Below, piece after piece: positions 18,745 through 27,343 of a stretch of 64,000 nt of DNA. Below the pieces are notes generated by a model. The model was given only the letters and a program-made list of their open reading frames with translations, made no database searches and was not told the DNA's origin. Source of the stretch: Vibrio hannami (GTDB lineage: Bacteria > Pseudomonadota > Gammaproteobacteria > Enterobacterales > Vibrionaceae); the NCBI RefSeq assembly GCF_029589055.1, contig NZ_JARQZP010000006.1, forward strand, positions 1 through 64,000, written 5' to 3'. Each line of letters opens with the position of its first letter. Position 1 is the stretch's first letter. The position numbers and the translations under genes were made by a program.

Positions 18745-20020
18745 TCAGTCTTCTCGGCTAAATAGCGCTTCAATAAAGTCTGTAGTATTAAATTTACGAA
18801 GGTCATCAATACCTTCACCAACGCCGATATAACGTATTGGAATCTGGAACTGGTCAGCAATCGCAAAGATAACGCCACCTTTCGCTGTACCGTCCAGCTT
18901 AGTTAGGGTAATACCCGTTATAGGAGCCACATCGCTAAACAGTTTCGCCTGACTAATTGCATTCTGACCAGTACCTGCATCAAGAGTTAGCATGATCTCG
19001 TGTGGTGCAGAGTTATCAATTTTCTTCATAACGCGAACGATCTTACGCAACTCTTCCATCAGGTTACTCTTGTTCTGCAAGCGACCTGCAGTATCAGCGA
19101 TAACAACATCGACACCACGAGCTTTAGCTGCCTCAATCGCATCGTAAATCACCGAAGCACTATCAGCACCGGTATGTTGAGCGATAACTGGAACGTCATT
19201 TCTTTCGCCCCACACCTGCAACTGTTCAACTGCAGCTGCGCGGAAGGTATCACCAGCTGCCAGCATGACTTTTTTGCCTTCATTCTGGAACTGCTTCGCC
19301 AACTTACCAATAGTGGTTGTTTTACCTACACCGTTTACACCCACCATTAGGATTACATATGGTGTTTTAGTTGTGTCGACCTCTAATGGCTGTTCTACAT
19401 GAGAAAGAATCTCTGCCATTTCATCTTTTAATAAACCATACAGAGCTTCGCCATCTTTTAGCTCATGGCGAGATGCTTTTTCTGTCAGGTTATCGATAAT
19501 TTTTACTGTGGTATCCATGCCCACATCAGCGATCAGCAGTTGTTCTTCCAACTCTTCAAACAGCTCATCATCGATCTTCTTGCCTTTGAACAGGCCAAAA
19601 AAGCCCGCGCCTATATTCATCTTTGTTCTTGCAAGGCTGCGCTTTAAACGGGCAAAAAAGCTTTCTGTTGGCTTTTCCTGCTCGACAACTTTCGGCTGAG
19701 TAACCGTTTCTTCCTGCTCTGGCTCTTCTGTCTCAGGTTCTTCCGTTATTTCAGTTTCAAGCTCTGAAACTTCGTCTTCCTGAACACCTTGCTGCTGCTC
19801 TTCATCTTCTACTGGTTCTTCTTCAGGATCGAGATCCTTTTCAGAACTTTCTTCCGCGACAACCCCTGCTGATTCAGTTTCCGAGTCTTCAACTTCTTGT
19901 TCTGCAAGCTGCTCAGTATCTTCACTAAGCTCTTCCTGCTCTACTGTTTCCTTTGGCGCCTGCTCTTCATCACCAAATCCGAGCCACTGATAGTAATCCG
20001 CGCTTTTTCTTTTCCGTCAT
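18745..20020 (-). CDS. ftsY: Signal recognition particle receptor FtsY (apparent frameshift near 19987)
   Basis: The NG domain is intact: helical N domain from GKKIDDELFEELEEQLL, G1 GVNGVGKTT, DTAGRLQ, TKLDGTAKGG and closing EALFSRED. Upstream in the same frame (19621 to about 19986) runs a typical acidic A domain rich in Glu, ending FFARLKRSLARTK, but with no start codon. The expected start, ATG 20018-20020, reads MTEKKKRGLLS and then needs to skip one base (near 19987) to continue WLGFGDEEQ. As written that frame stops after 16 residues. With the base removed the protein is about 424 residues, normal for FtsY. The gene is essential, so a sequence error, a tolerated mutation with internal initiation, or recoding must be considered. 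Confidence 0.85.
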
Positions 20021-20194
20021 CTGGAGGATTCCTGAATCTTAATCTGTTCTAGATAATGATTAATCAACAAAGTAGTGAAAGTTTTGTTGTTTGATTGGTA
20101 CACTTTGCCAATTATTTAATTGTTCAACTTCGCTCAGTCAAGCCAATGCGAGCGAATTTGTTATAGTAACACTTTATTTGCGGTCAAAAAATCT

Positions 20195-20791
20195 ATGGTA
20201 AGACGTCGTCGACAAAACACCTCACAAAACAAGACTTCAACAGGCCATGTGCGCATCATTGCAGGGCTATGGCGAGGAAGAAAGCTTCCAGTGAAAGATG
20301 CTGAAGGTCTTAGACCCACTACTGATCGAGTAAAAGAGACGCTTTTTAACTGGCTAGCGCAAGATATCCCACACTCCAAATGTCTTGATTTGTTTTCTGG
20401 TTCCGGTGGCCTTGGCTTCGAATCCGCTTCAAGACAAGCAGAAAAAGTGACCATGCTTGAGCTAAACCCTGATGCTCATAAGCAGCTTGCGTCTAATGTT
20501 TCACTGTTAAAAGCAGAAAACATCGAGGCCATAAATACGGATGCCTTAGCCTTTCTCAAGAATTCGGGTTCTCCATATGATGTTGTCTTTATTGATCCGC
20601 CATTCCGTAAAGGCTTATTGGACGAAGTCATACAACTGTTAGAAAGCAATGGCTGGCTAACAGAAAATGCTATGATTTACGTTGAAACCGAAACAGAACT
20701 GCAACTGGAATGTATCCCAGAAAACTGGCATCTGCACAGAGAAAAAACCGCAGGACAAGTCAGCTATCGACTATTTGAAAGGAACGCATAA
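20195..20791 (+). CDS. rsmD: 16S rRNA m2G966 methyltransferase RsmD
   Basis: 198 residues from ATG 20195, which matches the basic family start MVRRRRQN; an in-frame extension to 20120 is unlikely. SAM motif CLDLFSGSGGLGFE (about residue 63) and the catalytic DPPF (about 137) are present. It methylates G966 of 16S rRNA on assembled 30S particles. It is divergent from ftsY, as in E. coli, and abuts the next gene. Confidence 0.95.
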   Translation: MVRRRRQNTSQNKTSTGHVRIIAGLWRGRKLPVKDAEGLRPTTDRVKETLFNWLAQDIPHSKCLDLFSGSGGLGFESASRQAEKVTMLELNPDAHKQLASNVSLLKAENIEAINTDALAFLKNSGSPYDVVFIDPPFRKGLLDEVIQLLESNGWLTENAMIYVETETELQLECIPENWHLHREKTAGQVSYRLFERNA

Positions 20792-21058
20792 ATGAAAGTA
20801 CTTATTTTTCTGGCGAAAGCATCTATCGCCTTCGTTTGGTTTATCTTAATTATGAACTTATTTATGCCATTCCCGGGTAAGGCAGCTATTGCTCTATATA
20901 TAATGACTGCGTTCCTGTTTATGATGCATGCCGTTCAGATGATGATCTTTATCGGAGCCTTTGGTGATAAGGTGAAAATCTCGGGCTGGGAGAAATGGTC
21001 GATCCTGATTTTTGGGATTTTTTCGCTACTGGAAATCCGCCAAAAACACATGCGTTAA
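20792..21058 (+). CDS. DUF1145 family small membrane protein (YhhL-like)
   Basis: 88 residues with three hydrophobic segments (about 5-25, 30-55 and 65-80) and a basic end (RQKHMR). It starts on the base after the rsmD stop. A protein of this family follows rsmD in enterobacteria (yhhL). Function is unknown. Confidence 0.8.
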   Translation: MKVLIFLAKASIAFVWFILIMNLFMPFPGKAAIALYIMTAFLFMMHAVQMMIFIGAFGDKVKISGWEKWSILIFGIFSLLEIRQKHMR

Positions 21059-21174
21059 TCGGAATACATAAGCCACCTGAATAATGAAAATATATTTCCG
21101 CTAAACACAAGCTACTAGAACTATTCGGTGATATAGTTGCGCCCATTCGATTTCCGGTAGATGAGAGTTAAGTG

Positions 21175-21771
21175 ATGGATCTGATTTCCGTATCTGTAAT
21201 GTTATTTCTGATTATGGATCCGATGGGTAACCTACCCATTTTTTCTTCGGTTTTACGCCATGTAGAAAAGAAAAGACGCAGAGTAGTTTTAGCTCGTGAG
21301 CTATTAATTGCTCTGTTTGTGATGATTCTTTTCCTCTATCTTGGGGAAGGTATTCTTAACTTTCTTGCTCTGAAAAAAGAAGCGATTTCTATTTCCGGCG
21401 CAATCATACTTTTCCTTATCTCTCTGAAGATGATCTTCCCATCTCAAGACTCGTCACTGGGTTTGGCTGCTGGTGAAGAACCACTTATTGTGCCTCTCGC
21501 CATTCCTATGCTGGCAGGCCCATCCATCCTGGCGACACTTATCCTGATTGCTCACCAGGAGCCAGACCGAATGATCGAATGGACTGGCGCTATCGTGATT
21601 GCCTGGCTGGCATCGGCAATTATCCTGATGTTTGGTGAGCTATTTGAAAAGCTTGTGGGGCCAAAAGGTCTGGCAGCAATAGAACGCCTGATGGGTATGT
21701 TGCTACTAATGATTTCTGTGCAGATGTTCCTTAACGGAATTTTCGGTTACTTTGAGCATATGGCTCAGTAA
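21175..21771 (+). CDS. yhgN: MarC family inner-membrane protein YhgN
   Basis: 198 residues from ATG 21175 (a GTG lies just before at 21172). Six membrane segments, with the family motifs IMDPMGNLPIF (about residue 13), RELLIALFVM and GEEPLIVPLAIPMLAGP (about 101-117). MarC-type proteins resemble transporters, but their substrate is not known; an antibiotic role for MarC itself was withdrawn. It ends at a strong bidirectional terminator. Confidence 0.88.
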   Translation: MDLISVSVMLFLIMDPMGNLPIFSSVLRHVEKKRRRVVLARELLIALFVMILFLYLGEGILNFLALKKEAISISGAIILFLISLKMIFPSQDSSLGLAAGEEPLIVPLAIPMLAGPSILATLILIAHQEPDRMIEWTGAIVIAWLASAIILMFGELFEKLVGPKGLAAIERLMGMLLLMISVQMFLNGIFGYFEHMAQ

Positions 21772-21792
21772 ACCACTCACCGGTTTAGAAGA

Positions 21793-21824
21793 AGATAGCC
21801 AGCGAATTCGCTGGCTATTTTTTT
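21793..21824. terminator. Bidirectional terminator after yhgN
   Basis: A perfect 24-base palindrome at 21795-21818 (half-site ATAGCCAGCGAA) followed by seven T. It serves yhgN and the convergent YecH-family gene. Confidence 0.92.
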
Positions 21825-22062
21825 AACTATGAGTACAGATTTTTGCTTTAACCGTACTATACACACCATCTGATTCAACAATCTTTCCGCGCTGGACAAA
21901 GAACTCAAACAGCTCATCAAACGCAATTGCATCAAACTTACAGGTCCTAAAAACTAGCTCAGAGCCCAGTTTTTCTTCCAGCTTTGCTTTTAACTCTTCT
22001 TTTGTCATTGGTGTTTCTGATAGCAAATCTAGAACATCATGACCGTGGGGATTTTGTGACAT
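21823..22062 (-). CDS. YecH family metal-binding protein (DUF2492)
   Basis: 79 residues from ATG 22062, preceded by GGAG six bases upstream. The family pattern is clear: HGHDVLDLL at the N-terminus, FRTCKFDAIAFDELFEFF in the middle, and a C-terminal KICTHS. The histidines and cysteines are the presumed metal ligands. Biological role unknown. It stands alone between terminators. Confidence 0.82.
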   Translation of the reverse strand: MSQNPHGHDVLDLLSETPMTKEELKAKLEEKLGSELVFRTCKFDAIAFDELFEFFVQRGKIVESDGVYSTVKAKICTHS

Positions 22063-22113
22063 AAACAACTCCTACTTAAACCGCCAATTATCCTGGCTTT
22101 AGTTAATCTCTAT

Positions 22114-22674
22114 TTATAATACGGAAAAGACCAATAGGCCATGTGCTGCAATATTGCCTCCCGAAACAATAAGGCCTCTTAAACCATTTCCATTCTGATT
22201 ATTCATGCTTACATCTATCAATGCCGACATTGCAAATAAGTAGGCTGCAGCACATGCTAAATTGCTCGATACACTCGGCTCACTGATGTAAAGCTGCGTC
22301 GCAGCCCAGCATAATTGCACCAAAACCAATCCCATCATTAAAACAGGGAATACTACTGAATCAAGCCGTGGAAGCATTAAGAAAAAAACAATTACGGCAG
22401 AAGCAAACAACAATGCAGGAAGCCACCAGGAAAGGTCACCATTCAACTGCAACCAGAAGGATTTGCTGTAACAAACGAATGTCAGCAAAGTAAAGGCGAA
22501 CGAGGGGCGATTTCCGATTTTTTGTAATGTAACTAGCAAGCTACCGGAAATTGACAATGCCAACCCAGCAGCAATCCACAATGCTTGAGGTTGCATTTCG
22601 CTAAACAAGCCGAGAGTAACCAGTAAAACAGATAAGGTGATAAGCTTAAACAAGACCTGAAAATTCCGCAGCAA
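22114..22674 (-). CDS. YhhN-like (lysoplasmalogenase family) membrane protein, divergent
   Basis: 186 residues, mostly hydrophobic, with about seven membrane segments. The pattern LFKLITL...AAGLALSISGSLL...GNIAAHGLLVFSVL matches YhhN/TMEM86 proteins, whose eukaryotic members hydrolyse lysoplasmalogen. The aspartate normally found after the GLxxSxxG stretch is serine here, and the N-terminus is about 20 residues shorter than in E. coli YhhN, starting at TTG 22674. Enzyme activity is therefore doubtful. Confidence 0.55.
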   Translation of the reverse strand: MLRNFQVLFKLITLSVLLVTLGLFSEMQPQALWIAAGLALSISGSLLVTLQKIGNRPSFAFTLLTFVCYSKSFWLQLNGDLSWWLPALLFASAVIVFFLMLPRLDSVVFPVLMMGLVLVQLCWAATQLYISEPSVSSNLACAAAYLFAMSALIDVSMNNQNGNGLRGLIVSGGNIAAHGLLVFSVL

Positions 22675-22824
22675 GTCAGTACCACATGAGGTATCCCCAT
22701 AAACAATCGGGATAGTTTATGAGTTGAACAGGAATAGTCCAGTATACGATCCGAAATATTCGATCTGAGGGAGGAATTCTTATGTGAACTCCTCTTTAGT
22801 GTTAGTTAAAGCGAGCTTTTCAAA

Positions 22825-23190
22825 TTAAAGGTGTGGCGCAAGTTTATCCCAATGAACATAGTAAAAGCCCATTGCTACAAGCGTAAACAGTATCATTACT
22901 GCAATAGCAACACGCCAGATAAAACGGCTCGCTCTTGGTGTTAGCTCTTGCTCGCAATCATCACACACAGAAAAAAACGCCTTACTATCTTCTAGTTCAT
23001 AGTTTTCTTCATGCACGATTTTGTTTCTGATCGTCGCAACATAACGCAGTTTGCTAATGACATCGTGAGGCAGCCTTTCCTCACTACTCGTGATTAACTG
23101 ATGCAGCCCTTTACCATCCGCATGGTATTGCACCCTTAACAGTTTTTCCAATCGGCGGGTTCTTACGACAACCCTTTCTATGTCAGACAT
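22825..23190 (-). CDS. Hypothetical protein with DUF4145/HEPN-like region and C-terminal membrane anchor
   Basis: 121 residues from ATG 23190. Residues about 1-88 are helical, with RTRRLEKLLRVQYHA and KLRYVATIRNKIVHEENYEL. The RNKIVH piece resembles the Rx4-6H signature of HEPN domains. A single hydrophobic helix (about 95-115, AIAVMILFTLVAMGFYYV) would anchor it to the membrane. No neighbour suggests a function; it is not paired with an antitoxin-like gene. Confidence 0.6.
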   Translation of the reverse strand: MSDIERVVVRTRRLEKLLRVQYHADGKGLHQLITSSEERLPHDVISKLRYVATIRNKIVHEENYELEDSKAFFSVCDDCEQELTPRASRFIWRVAIAVMILFTLVAMGFYYVHWDKLAPHL

Positions 23191-23345
23191 ATCTCTTACC
23201 ATCCTAAGCCAGAAATACTTCAACCCCACTCTCTTTTTTAAGTATAGGCAAAAAGCTGAATTTCTCTTACTAACTCTATATATATTAGAAAGTTAATCAT
23301 CAAGTCAAAACAAAATAATGATTACTGGAACGGCTGCATTATCAT

Positions 23346-24362
23346 CTATGGTAGCAACCAGCGACTTTTCGGTGACAATGAGAATAACCAGCTTGTTAGC
23401 AACGCAGCACTACCGCTTAAAACAACCCACAAGGGAATAAACCATAGAGGGTTTGTTCCCTCATACCATCGGAAGTTTATCATTGGCCAAAGAAAAATCG
23501 GATGAAGGATATAGATACCCAGGCTGTGCTTACTAATAAAACCTACCACCTGCCTTACTTTATCTGAGAGCCCTTCTCCATAGTAACGACCCAGCATAAA
23601 AATCATGGATGCTGCCGCTACAGTATTCAGAGTTTTATAGGAGAGCCACCTTCCAAAGGTGTACTCGCCAGCTTCTATGCTTCCCTGGATGACCATGAGA
23701 GCAGTACTGCCTAATCCAACCACACCAGCAACCACTATAAAACCCATATTCACCGTATTAAGAGTTAGCTTTTGATAAAGTATGTAGCCTAAAAGTAAGT
23801 ACCCACTATAAAGCCATATATTGTGACTCCATATGCCATCAACTCTAAACAAGAAAAGAGTTGTTGTAATTAGCCATACCAGTAGCAATGCGTATAAAGC
23901 AGCGTTATCAACCTTTTTTACTAACACCTGAAGAAAAGGGATCACAAAATAGAGAGGGATGAAGTAATAGAAGAACCCTAAATGGTAATAGGTCGCCTCG
24001 TTCGGGCTCTGTTTAAGTACTTCTAATGATACTTCGGTACTGTAACCAGCATCACTCCAACCAGACAAATAGCAATAGAATAAGGACCAGACAACAAAAG
24101 GCAGGAGTACTTTACCAAGGCGTTTCTTAATATAGTAGCCTGCATCGAAAGGGCGCTGATCGCTAAGCATTAACGCTCCAGTGATAAGAATGAACACGGG
24201 TACAGCCCAACGGCTAAAACTATTCAACGTGATTGCTGCTGACCACTGGAATAAAGGCATATTGCCAAATTCGTGTCGATACGGTCCAAATACATGTATG
24301 GCTATAACAGCAACTGCGGCAACACAACGAAGGACATCAAAGAAGAAAACGTGCTTTCTCAT
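23346..24362 (-). CDS. Membrane acyltransferase 3 family protein (WecH-like O-acetyltransferase)
   Basis: 338 residues from ATG 24362. About ten membrane helices. The family hallmarks are present: FFDVLRCVAAVAVIAIHVF at the start with the conserved Arg and His, RWAVPVFILITGALML, RLGKVLLPFVVWSLFY, and SLGIYILHPIFLWP near the end. Such proteins acetylate surface sugars from the cytoplasmic side. E. coli WecH is the closest that I recognise, but there are no ECA or LPS genes nearby, so the acceptor is unknown. Confidence 0.8.
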   Translation of the reverse strand: MRKHVFFFDVLRCVAAVAVIAIHVFGPYRHEFGNMPLFQWSAAITLNSFSRWAVPVFILITGALMLSDQRPFDAGYYIKKRLGKVLLPFVVWSLFYCYLSGWSDAGYSTEVSLEVLKQSPNEATYYHLGFFYYFIPLYFVIPFLQVLVKKVDNAALYALLLVWLITTTLFLFRVDGIWSHNIWLYSGYLLLGYILYQKLTLNTVNMGFIVVAGVVGLGSTALMVIQGSIEAGEYTFGRWLSYKTLNTVAAASMIFMLGRYYGEGLSDKVRQVVGFISKHSLGIYILHPIFLWPMINFRWYEGTNPLWFIPLWVVLSGSAALLTSWLFSLSPKSRWLLP

Positions 24363-24446
24363 TTTACTGGCTATAGAAGTCGAATGTTCAAAAACTATAA
24401 CACGAAATTCGGACAAGGAAGTGTTTTTAGTCTATTGATAGATAAG

Positions 24447-24480
24447 GCAAATAAAACTGGCAGATACCAGCTTTATCTAT
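24447..24480 (-). terminator. Probable terminator of the arsenic operon
   Basis: Imperfect stem AAACTGG/CCAGCTTT around 24455-24475, just downstream of the arsJ stop; on the minus strand it is followed by TTTTATTT. Confidence 0.5.
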
Positions 24481-24497
24481 TTAGTAGGGATATGCAA

Positions 24498-25718
24498 TTA
24501 AGCGAGTTTTGGTTGGTTAACTTTAGGCAAGTAGATGGAGATAAATACCGTAATTGCAAGGAATGCAAAAGATACCCACAAGCAAGCTGCAAGACCAGCT
24601 ATCTGGAATACCCAGCCAGACAAAATGGTACCAATCAAGCGTCCCATCGCGTTAGCCATATAGTAGAAACCAACATCCAGAGATACGCCATCACCCTTTG
24701 CGTAACTAACTATCAGGTAGGAGTGCAACGAAGAGTTAACGGCAAACACGGCACCAAATATCAGCAAACCAACAATGATAACCAGATCTGGTTGCCATCC
24801 AATCTGAACTCCGTAAGCAATCAGTCCAGTAACTCCTGCAAGAATTGCAGCCCAGTAAGTGGCAGCTGAACCATCAGGAACCTTGCCTTCCGCTTTGCCA
24901 GTAATTTTCGGAGCAATGCCCTGAACAAAACCGTAAGCAATTACCCACAATGCTAGAAATCCACCAACCCACGTGTGGTCCCAGCCAAACACAGAACCAA
25001 GGTAGACAGGCAAGGCAACAACAAACCAGACATCACGGGCTCCAAACAGGAACATCCGCGCTGCTGAAAGGATATTGATGCTCTGAGACTTAGAAAAAAT
25101 ATGCTTAAACTTAGGCTTGGCTTTGGCCTTACCCATATTACTTTCCAGCCACAGCAAGCTTCCGGTAAGAACTATCGCCAGTACACCCGCCATAATAAGC
25201 ACGGCATACTTAAACCCAACCAGCGACAGAAGCAGACCACCTATAAAGAAGCCAGCACCTTTCAGCGCATTTTTAGAGCCGGTAAGAATTGCCACCCACT
25301 TATACAATGCGCCTTGCTGTTCATCCGGCACAAGCGTCTTAATTGCACTCTTAGCGCTCATCTTATTCAGGTCTTTCGCAATACCCGAAACAGCCTGCGC
25401 CGCCATTACCCACGGAATCGTTAACCATGCTCCCGGCACGGCCAGCATAACTAACGCAAAGATCTGCATCGCCAGACCAATGTTCATGGTTCTGTTTAAA
25501 CCAAGACGAGCGCCCAACCAACCGCCAATCAGGTTAGTTACCACACCAAAAAATTCATAGAAAAGGAAAAGAGATGCAATTGCCAGCGTGCCGTATCCAA
25601 GGTCATGGAAGTAGAGCACCACCAGCATTCTCAATGCGCCATCCGTGATAGTGAAGTTCCAGTAGTTAAACGTCACCAGCATATATTGGCGAACACTTTT
25701 ACTTAGATTGGAAAGCAT
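24498..25718 (-). CDS. arsJ: Organoarsenical efflux permease ArsJ (MFS)
   Basis: 406 residues, 11-12 membrane helices, MFS fold. ArsJ exports 1-arseno-3-phosphoglycerate, the labile product made from arsenate by a partner GAPDH, which then breaks down outside the cell. The assignment rests on the protein pattern (NYWNFTITDGALRMLVVLYF at the N-terminus, KDLNKMSAKSAIKTLVP in the middle) and above all on the operon with arsR and a second-type GAPDH gene. It is last in the operon, after a strong inverted repeat. Confidence 0.9.
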   Translation of the reverse strand: MLSNLSKSVRQYMLVTFNYWNFTITDGALRMLVVLYFHDLGYGTLAIASLFLFYEFFGVVTNLIGGWLGARLGLNRTMNIGLAMQIFALVMLAVPGAWLTIPWVMAAQAVSGIAKDLNKMSAKSAIKTLVPDEQQGALYKWVAILTGSKNALKGAGFFIGGLLLSLVGFKYAVLIMAGVLAIVLTGSLLWLESNMGKAKAKPKFKHIFSKSQSINILSAARMFLFGARDVWFVVALPVYLGSVFGWDHTWVGGFLALWVIAYGFVQGIAPKITGKAEGKVPDGSAATYWAAILAGVTGLIAYGVQIGWQPDLVIIVGLLIFGAVFAVNSSLHSYLIVSYAKGDGVSLDVGFYYMANAMGRLIGTILSGWVFQIAGLAACLWVSFAFLAITVFISIYLPKVNQPKLA

Positions 25719-25754
25719 ATTTTTACCGCTTTGAGTTTAGATGTTCAGCTATTA

Positions 25755-25785
25755 GAGCTTTTGGATCACCATGATCCAAAAGCTC
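25755..25785. repeat. 14-bp perfect inverted repeat between the phosphatase gene and arsJ
   Basis: GAGCTTTTGGATCA (25755-25768) and its exact reverse complement (25772-25785) are separated by three bases. There is no T-run after the stem on the coding (minus) strand, so it is not a typical terminator. It may protect or attenuate the operon mRNA. Confidence 0.8.
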
Positions 25786-25791
25786 ATAGAA

Positions 25792-26292
25792 CTAGAATTT
25801 AGCTGCTACTTTTTCGATGTAGTCTATCTGAGGCTGCTTAGTAAAAGCCCCTGGGCGAAGTGCTTTGACTTCACGCTTGATAGACTCAAGATCCCAGCCC
25901 TGCTCTAATAAAATGTGCGCAGCAAGCAGGCCTGTTCGACCTGAACCACCAAGGCAGTGAAGTACAACCTTGCCACCCTGCTCCAGCATTTCCTGAACTT
26001 TAGGACTAATCACTTCCCAGCGCGCATCAAACTCTGCACCGGGTGCCTGATCATCTTCGATAGGTTGATTAAACCAGGTCATGCCCATTTGCTCAGTCAT
26101 TTCAGGCAGAGCTGCTACACCTACTTTTTCCATCTCTTCTTTATCAAGAGCGGTAACAATCGCTACCGTACCCTGCTCTTTCAACTGCTTTAAAGAGTCT
26201 TCCAGGCTTGCTTCTTTAGTGCCCGGACAAGGAGTCAGAATCAGAGCCGCTTTATCATCAAGAATATTTAATTCCCACGTTGGATGAGTCAT
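25792..26292 (-). CDS. Dual-specificity-type protein phosphatase in the arsenic operon
   Basis: 166 residues. The C-terminal half holds the PTP loop HCLGGSGRTGLLAAH (about residues 112-126; HCX5R) and a preceding acidic QPIEDDQAPG stretch that could supply the general acid. The N-terminal part is a dual-specificity fold. It lies 11 bases after the GAPDH gene and before arsJ, so it is part of the operon. It is not an ArsC arsenate reductase of the low-molecular-weight PTP type. Its role in arsenic handling is unknown; dephosphorylation of a pathway by-product is one guess. Confidence 0.8.
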   Translation of the reverse strand: MTHPTWELNILDDKAALILTPCPGTKEASLEDSLKQLKEQGTVAIVTALDKEEMEKVGVAALPEMTEQMGMTWFNQPIEDDQAPGAEFDARWEVISPKVQEMLEQGGKVVLHCLGGSGRTGLLAAHILLEQGWDLESIKREVKALRPGAFTKQPQIDYIEKVAAKF

Positions 26293-26303
26293 GTTCTTTC
26301 CCC

Positions 26304-27305
26304 TTATGCCAGACCAACTTTACGAACCAGCTCTGCAGTACGAGTTGCATAGCCCATTTCGTTGTCATACCAGGCATAGATCTTCACCATGCGAGAGCCA
26401 ACAACCATAGTCGACATCGCATCTACAATAGTAGAACGCTGATCGCCCTTGTAATCGATAGAAACAAGAGGGCGCTCTTCAAAGCCAAGGATGCCTTTTA
26501 GCTCACCTTCCGAAGCTTCTTTCAGAAGTGCGTTAACTTCTTCCGCCGTTGTATCGCGTTTAACATCAAAGATGATGTCTGTCAGGGAAGCATTCGCCAA
26601 AGGAACACGAACCGCGTGGCCGTTTATCTTGCCTTTCAGTTCAGGGAAGATTTCAACGATAGCCGTTGCACTACCCGTTGTTGTCGGGATTAGGCTCATA
26701 CCACAAGCACGAGCACGACGTAGATCTTTGTGCGGCGCATCAAGAATAGTCTGAGTGTTTGTCAGATCGTGAATCGTAGTGAAAGAAGATTGCTCAATGC
26801 CAAGCTTCTCGTGGATCACTTTTACCACAGGGGCAATACAGTTGGTGGTGCATGATGCTGCTGTAACAATCTGATGCACGGCTGGGTCAAAGATTTCGTC
26901 ATTAACGCCAACAACGATGTTTGCAATGCCTTCTTCCTTCACTGGAGCAGAAACAACCACACGCTTAACGCCCTGAGCCAGGTACTTGTTCAGGAATGAA
27001 GTTTTGCGATGAACACCAGTACATTCAATCACCACATCACAACCAGACCAATCGACTGCATCGATATCACGCTCTTGAGTTGTCTTGATGCGCTGACCGT
27101 TGATAACCATCTCTTCGCCATCAGCTTTCACTTCGTGGTGCCAACGACCCTGAACCGAATCAAACTCAAGCAGGTGAGCCAGTGTATTTGTGTCACCTGC
27201 AACGTCATTGATTTGAACAAATTCTAGTTCTTCCCAATCAAATGAAGCGCGCAGAGCAAGGCGACCAATTCGACCAAAACCGTTAATTCCAACTTTAATA
27301 GGCAT
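26304..27305 (-). CDS. Arsenic-associated glyceraldehyde-3-phosphate dehydrogenase
   Basis: 333 residues, complete. NAD motif INGFGRIGR at residue 8, catalytic SCTTNC (cysteine about residue 152), the histidine in HDLTN, and the closing [11 protein letters not shown]. In arsJ operons this GAPDH uses arsenate in place of phosphate and makes 1-arseno-3-phosphoglycerate for export. The position between arsR and arsJ is the main reason to call it the arsenic form rather than glycolytic GapA. Confidence 0.92.
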   Translation of the reverse strand: MPIKVGINGFGRIGRLALRASFDWEELEFVQINDVAGDTNTLAHLLEFDSVQGRWHHEVKADGEEMVINGQRIKTTQERDIDAVDWSGCDVVIECTGVHRKTSFLNKYLAQGVKRVVVSAPVKEEGIANIVVGVNDEIFDPAVHQIVTAASCTTNCIAPVVKVIHEKLGIEQSSFTTIHDLTNTQTILDAPHKDLRRARACGMSLIPTTTGSATAIVEIFPELKGKINGHAVRVPLANASLTDIIFDVKRDTTAEEVNALLKEASEGELKGILGFEERPLVSIDYKGDQRSTIVDAMSTMVVGSRMVKIYAWYDNEMGYATRTAELVRKVGLA

Positions 27306-27343
27306 TTGTTAACCCTCTGATATAAAATTCTTTGTAGAACCAG

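Noticed and set aside
18745..19620. ftsY starting at the internal ATG 19620
   Set aside because: An acidic A domain in the same frame continues upstream, and the normal start is found after a one-base shift; the short form alone is not the best model.
19981..19993. Programmed +1 frameshift in ftsY
   Set aside because: No known slippery sequence or stimulator was seen and FtsY is not known to be recoded; I report the shift only as an anomaly.
24273..25560. Open frames on the plus strand opposite the acyltransferase and arsJ
   Set aside because: They are antisense to well-supported membrane protein genes and lack ribosome sites and recognisable domains.
25792..26292. Arsenate reductase ArsC
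   Set aside because: The HCX5R loop lies in a dual-specificity phosphatase fold, not at the N-terminus as in LMW-PTP-like ArsC.
26304..27305. Glycolytic gapA
   Set aside because: The gene lies in an arsR-arsJ operon, which points to the arsenate-using GAPDH.
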